A stretch of 64,000 nt of DNA from Rhodamnia argentea (taxonomy: Eukaryota; Streptophyta; Magnoliopsida; Myrtales; Myrtaceae). Positions within the stretch are counted from its first letter, which is position 1. Every line of letters begins with the position of its first letter. The stretch lies in contig NC_063157.1 in the NCBI RefSeq assembly GCF_020921035.1, positions 8,344,001 through 8,408,000 of the forward strand. Reading direction: 5' to 3'. Of the stretch, positions 61,593-64,000 are shown in pieces. The notes under the pieces are model-generated. The model was not told the DNA's origin and ran no database searches. It saw nothing but the letters and a program-made list of their open reading frames with translations. Made by a program: the position numbers and the translations under genes.

Positions 61593-64000
61593 TTAACCAG
61601 CACTGCTTGTTACAAGAAAATTTTGTGGCAATTCAATGAAGACGTCTCCTAAATTAGTGCAAGCAACCGGTAGCTTGAAAATAAATACTTGGGGTGCTCA
61701 AAGCCCAAGGACAAAAAAAATACTCTGATGTCCAAACATAAAACTATATTCTCGTAATAACGTCCGCAACGGTAATCAATCGGTTTGTCACATCCTTTAG
61801 CGATCATGCGCCACATTACCGAGTGACCCTGTATCCCTACATTGACAGATCACAGAATCACACCTCAATTTTGGGAAGATAACTGGATGCGTGTTGATTT
61901 CAGCTATCTTATAAGGAGCTTTAGAAACTGGAATCTAATTGTTTATGTAATTTGAATGGACGCAGAAAGCTGCATACCTTAACTCTCTTCAGCAGATCCT
62001 TCGCATTGGCATCTTTGCTGAAATGATCACGTACAGGCTGCATAAGTAAAAATGAATTAGGAATTCCATCAAGGAGCTATAGATAGACATGTGTCCCCCC
62101 AAAGTTTGCAAGGGCTTCAGTTGCTGTAATTGCAAATAATAGTGTACTCCTAACGCTCGTGTGTGGAAATTCTCATGCTCTCTTCCATACTAGCAGAATA
62201 TCATGTAGCTTGGCTCTTCATACGTGATGAGACCAAATGGTCATTCAGGATTCTCAACCGTTTGTGCCTGCATAAAAAGATGCTCGTGAGGATTGAAGGG
62301 AGCTTACCTGAAGTATCTTATTCAAAGACTTTGAAAGGGCCGGTTTCAGATCACCAGGATGCAAATCTCCACGTTCATAGTCAACAACAAGTTCATCAAA
62401 GCTTTTAAAGGTCCTACGTGGCAAGAAAGCAAGAAAGAGCAACAACGTAATCAAAATACACTAATATTCAATTAGCATGATAAAGTTGTAGGTGAAAAAG
62501 CAACTCGACATCATAGACAGCTCACTTGTCACTGCCGTTATCTGCAGATCGCTCCACTTTGAACTCATTAAACCACGGCAATACGATGTATTTTATGTAC
62601 TCCAAACATGGGTTTCCTTCAACAATCATAGGTGGACAGTATGCTTTTTTTATCTTCACATTCACCTCGGCCTACATATGGCATAAAAAAATTATTCTTC
62701 AGAAGATAAAATAAAAAGGCGGTTCCTCACTACTGCACAAGGATATGCAGCTCTGTCACAAAATTTTACCTCGTCATCTTCCATAAAGATGGATGAGGAC
62801 GGATCGCTTTTTGACATTTTTTCTTGGCCTTGCTGCAGACCAGGGAGCATATCTGCATACCAAAACAATCAAGACCAAATAACCATTCCAACCTTAGAAA
62901 GACAACTGAATTTATGAGAAGAAAGAGAGTCAAACCATACGATGAGACAAAATGATAGGCTTGTTCTTTCTCTTTATAAGATCACAGTACTCTCTGGCAA
63001 GTACATTCACCTTTCGTTGATCCATTCCCAATTGACAAATGTCAGCCTGTTCAAGTAAAAGCATTTTGCAAAGACATTTTAGAAGCGACAAACAGATACA
63101 GCACAAACATTAAAATCACAAACAGCAAGGCTACCGGAATACTGTCCAGCTGTCCCAATCACGATTCATTCACTGCACTATCAAGTACAACTCAGCACAC
63201 ACATTTTGCAAACAGTCTTTTTTGGTACTAGAGATCACAAATAGCACTTATAATTTGCATGTATTTGTGGGAAAGAATTGAACCAAAGGTCGAACAACCC
63301 ATATTATCCAACAAAAAGATGTATGAACTCATGCATGCAGCTCACAATTTCCTGCATGTATTCATCGTGCTTGCAGTTTTTACAAGTCGTTGTTCAACTA
63401 TAGAATAAACTGCTAAGCACATTATCAAGAAGGAAGATAAAAAACCAAGCAAACATTGTCTCTCTAGGAAGTCATAGACCAAAAAACATAAGAATTGACA
63501 GAAAATGAGTATTGCAATAAAGTCTGATGACAAAACACTATAAGCACCTTCAAGAAAAATATGTCGGCACATTGCATGCATGGGTAGAAAATTTGGGCTG
63601 CACTCAGCTCGTCCTGTTCGCTACGACCCATTATCTGTGAGCACCTGAAAACAACAAAACCGATGAGTAGTGATCTATTATATCAGTCGGGATCAACAAA
63701 ACAATTGCGGGCCTTAGTTATATACCTCATTATTCTAGGGAGCTTGTTTCGGCGAGCAATGTCCATAACCAGTGGCCAGTATTCGTGTGACCGGGAGTTA
63801 ATTTCTTCTGACGACCACAGAAATTCCACTTTATTATCTGAGAGATCCATGCCGACAGCTTTCCATATTTCGATCATATAGTGTCCAACTGTTTGGATTT
63901 TTTTTAAATCTCCACCCATTTTGTTGTTCAACTGAGCAAACCAATCAGCAATCCATATCTTAACTTTGCATCCAGCAGAAGTCATTTTGTTCACACTTAT
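61593..64000 (-). CDS. Tyrosyl-tRNA synthetase, cytosolic type (N-terminus outside window)
   Basis: The class I enzyme that charges tRNA-Tyr. Minus-strand exons joining in frame are 64000-63726 (start lies outside), 63644-63548, 63046-62941, 62852-62770, 62671-62526, 62413-62308 and 62037-61978. Motifs: KVKIWIADWFAQLNNKMGGD, FLWSSEEI, YWPLVMDIARRN, QIMGRSEQDELSAAQIFYPC, ADICQLGMDQRKVN, the signature KMSKS in GQEKMSKSDPSS, then AYCPP and LHPGDLKPALSKSLNKIL. The sequence is of the archaeal/eukaryotic cytosolic type. The HIGH motif lies beyond the right edge. The last exon is uncertain: 61673-61593 is open in phase but does not give the usual SYRVTR-like ending; alternatively the 61978 donor is read through. 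Everything else looks intact. Confidence 0.92.

Overview
This is a nuclear segment of a flowering plant, most likely a woody eudicot. The genes have GT-AG introns and plant-only gene families are present. The AT-rich intergenic DNA is full of small non-autonomous transposons. I cannot fix the species; Myrtaceae is only a guess. No virus-like or LTR element was recognised.

Layout: (1) 1-4497, the 3' two-thirds of an ENO3-type enolase gene (+), then a 235-bp tandem duplication. (2) 7610-9474, an intact PCNA gene (-) with a telo-box, site II and E2F-like promoter. (3) 10998-12526, a small conserved plant gene of MEE59 type (+). (4) 17351-21138, a LisH/LUFS-domain gene without WD40 repeats (-), with a SINE just downstream. 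(5) 21.2-29.3 kb, a transposon-rich gap. (6) 29590-33863, the RBM22-like splicing factor MAC5 (+). (7) 36600-38325, the splicing regulator SR45a (+), with a heat-shock-type element next to its TATA box. (8) 39450-42630, a CRCK1-type receptor-like cytoplasmic kinase (-). (9) 43344-44753, a Pack-MULE carrying part of a LEA3 gene. (10) 46081-49917, a plastid PHT4;3-like anion transporter (-). (11) 50.2-51.1 kb, a MULE with a DUF4228 gene fragment. (12) 52714-54220, a hotdog thioesterase (-). (13) 58298-60004, an intronless OCTOPUS-like gene (+). (14) 61.6-64.0 kb, the 3' part of cytosolic tyrosyl-tRNA synthetase (-).

The gene order is informative. From memory, Arabidopsis has ENO3-PCNA2-MAC5B-thioesterase on chromosome 2, SR45a-MAC5A-PCNA1 on chromosome 1, CRCK1 beside a DUF740 gene on chromosome 5, and PHT4;3 beside a DUF740 gene on chromosome 3. 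Here all of these lie in one 60-kb block, as expected of an unfractionated ancestral arrangement. Two neighbours, MAC5 and SR45a, both act in pre-mRNA splicing; the others share no obvious pathway.

The most notable structural signal is one family of Mutator-like elements present six times. Their inverted ends are built from short repeats of an 'AAATAAGGGCCTGAAGTG' type. Two copies have perfect 9-bp target duplications, and two carry recognisable host gene fragments.
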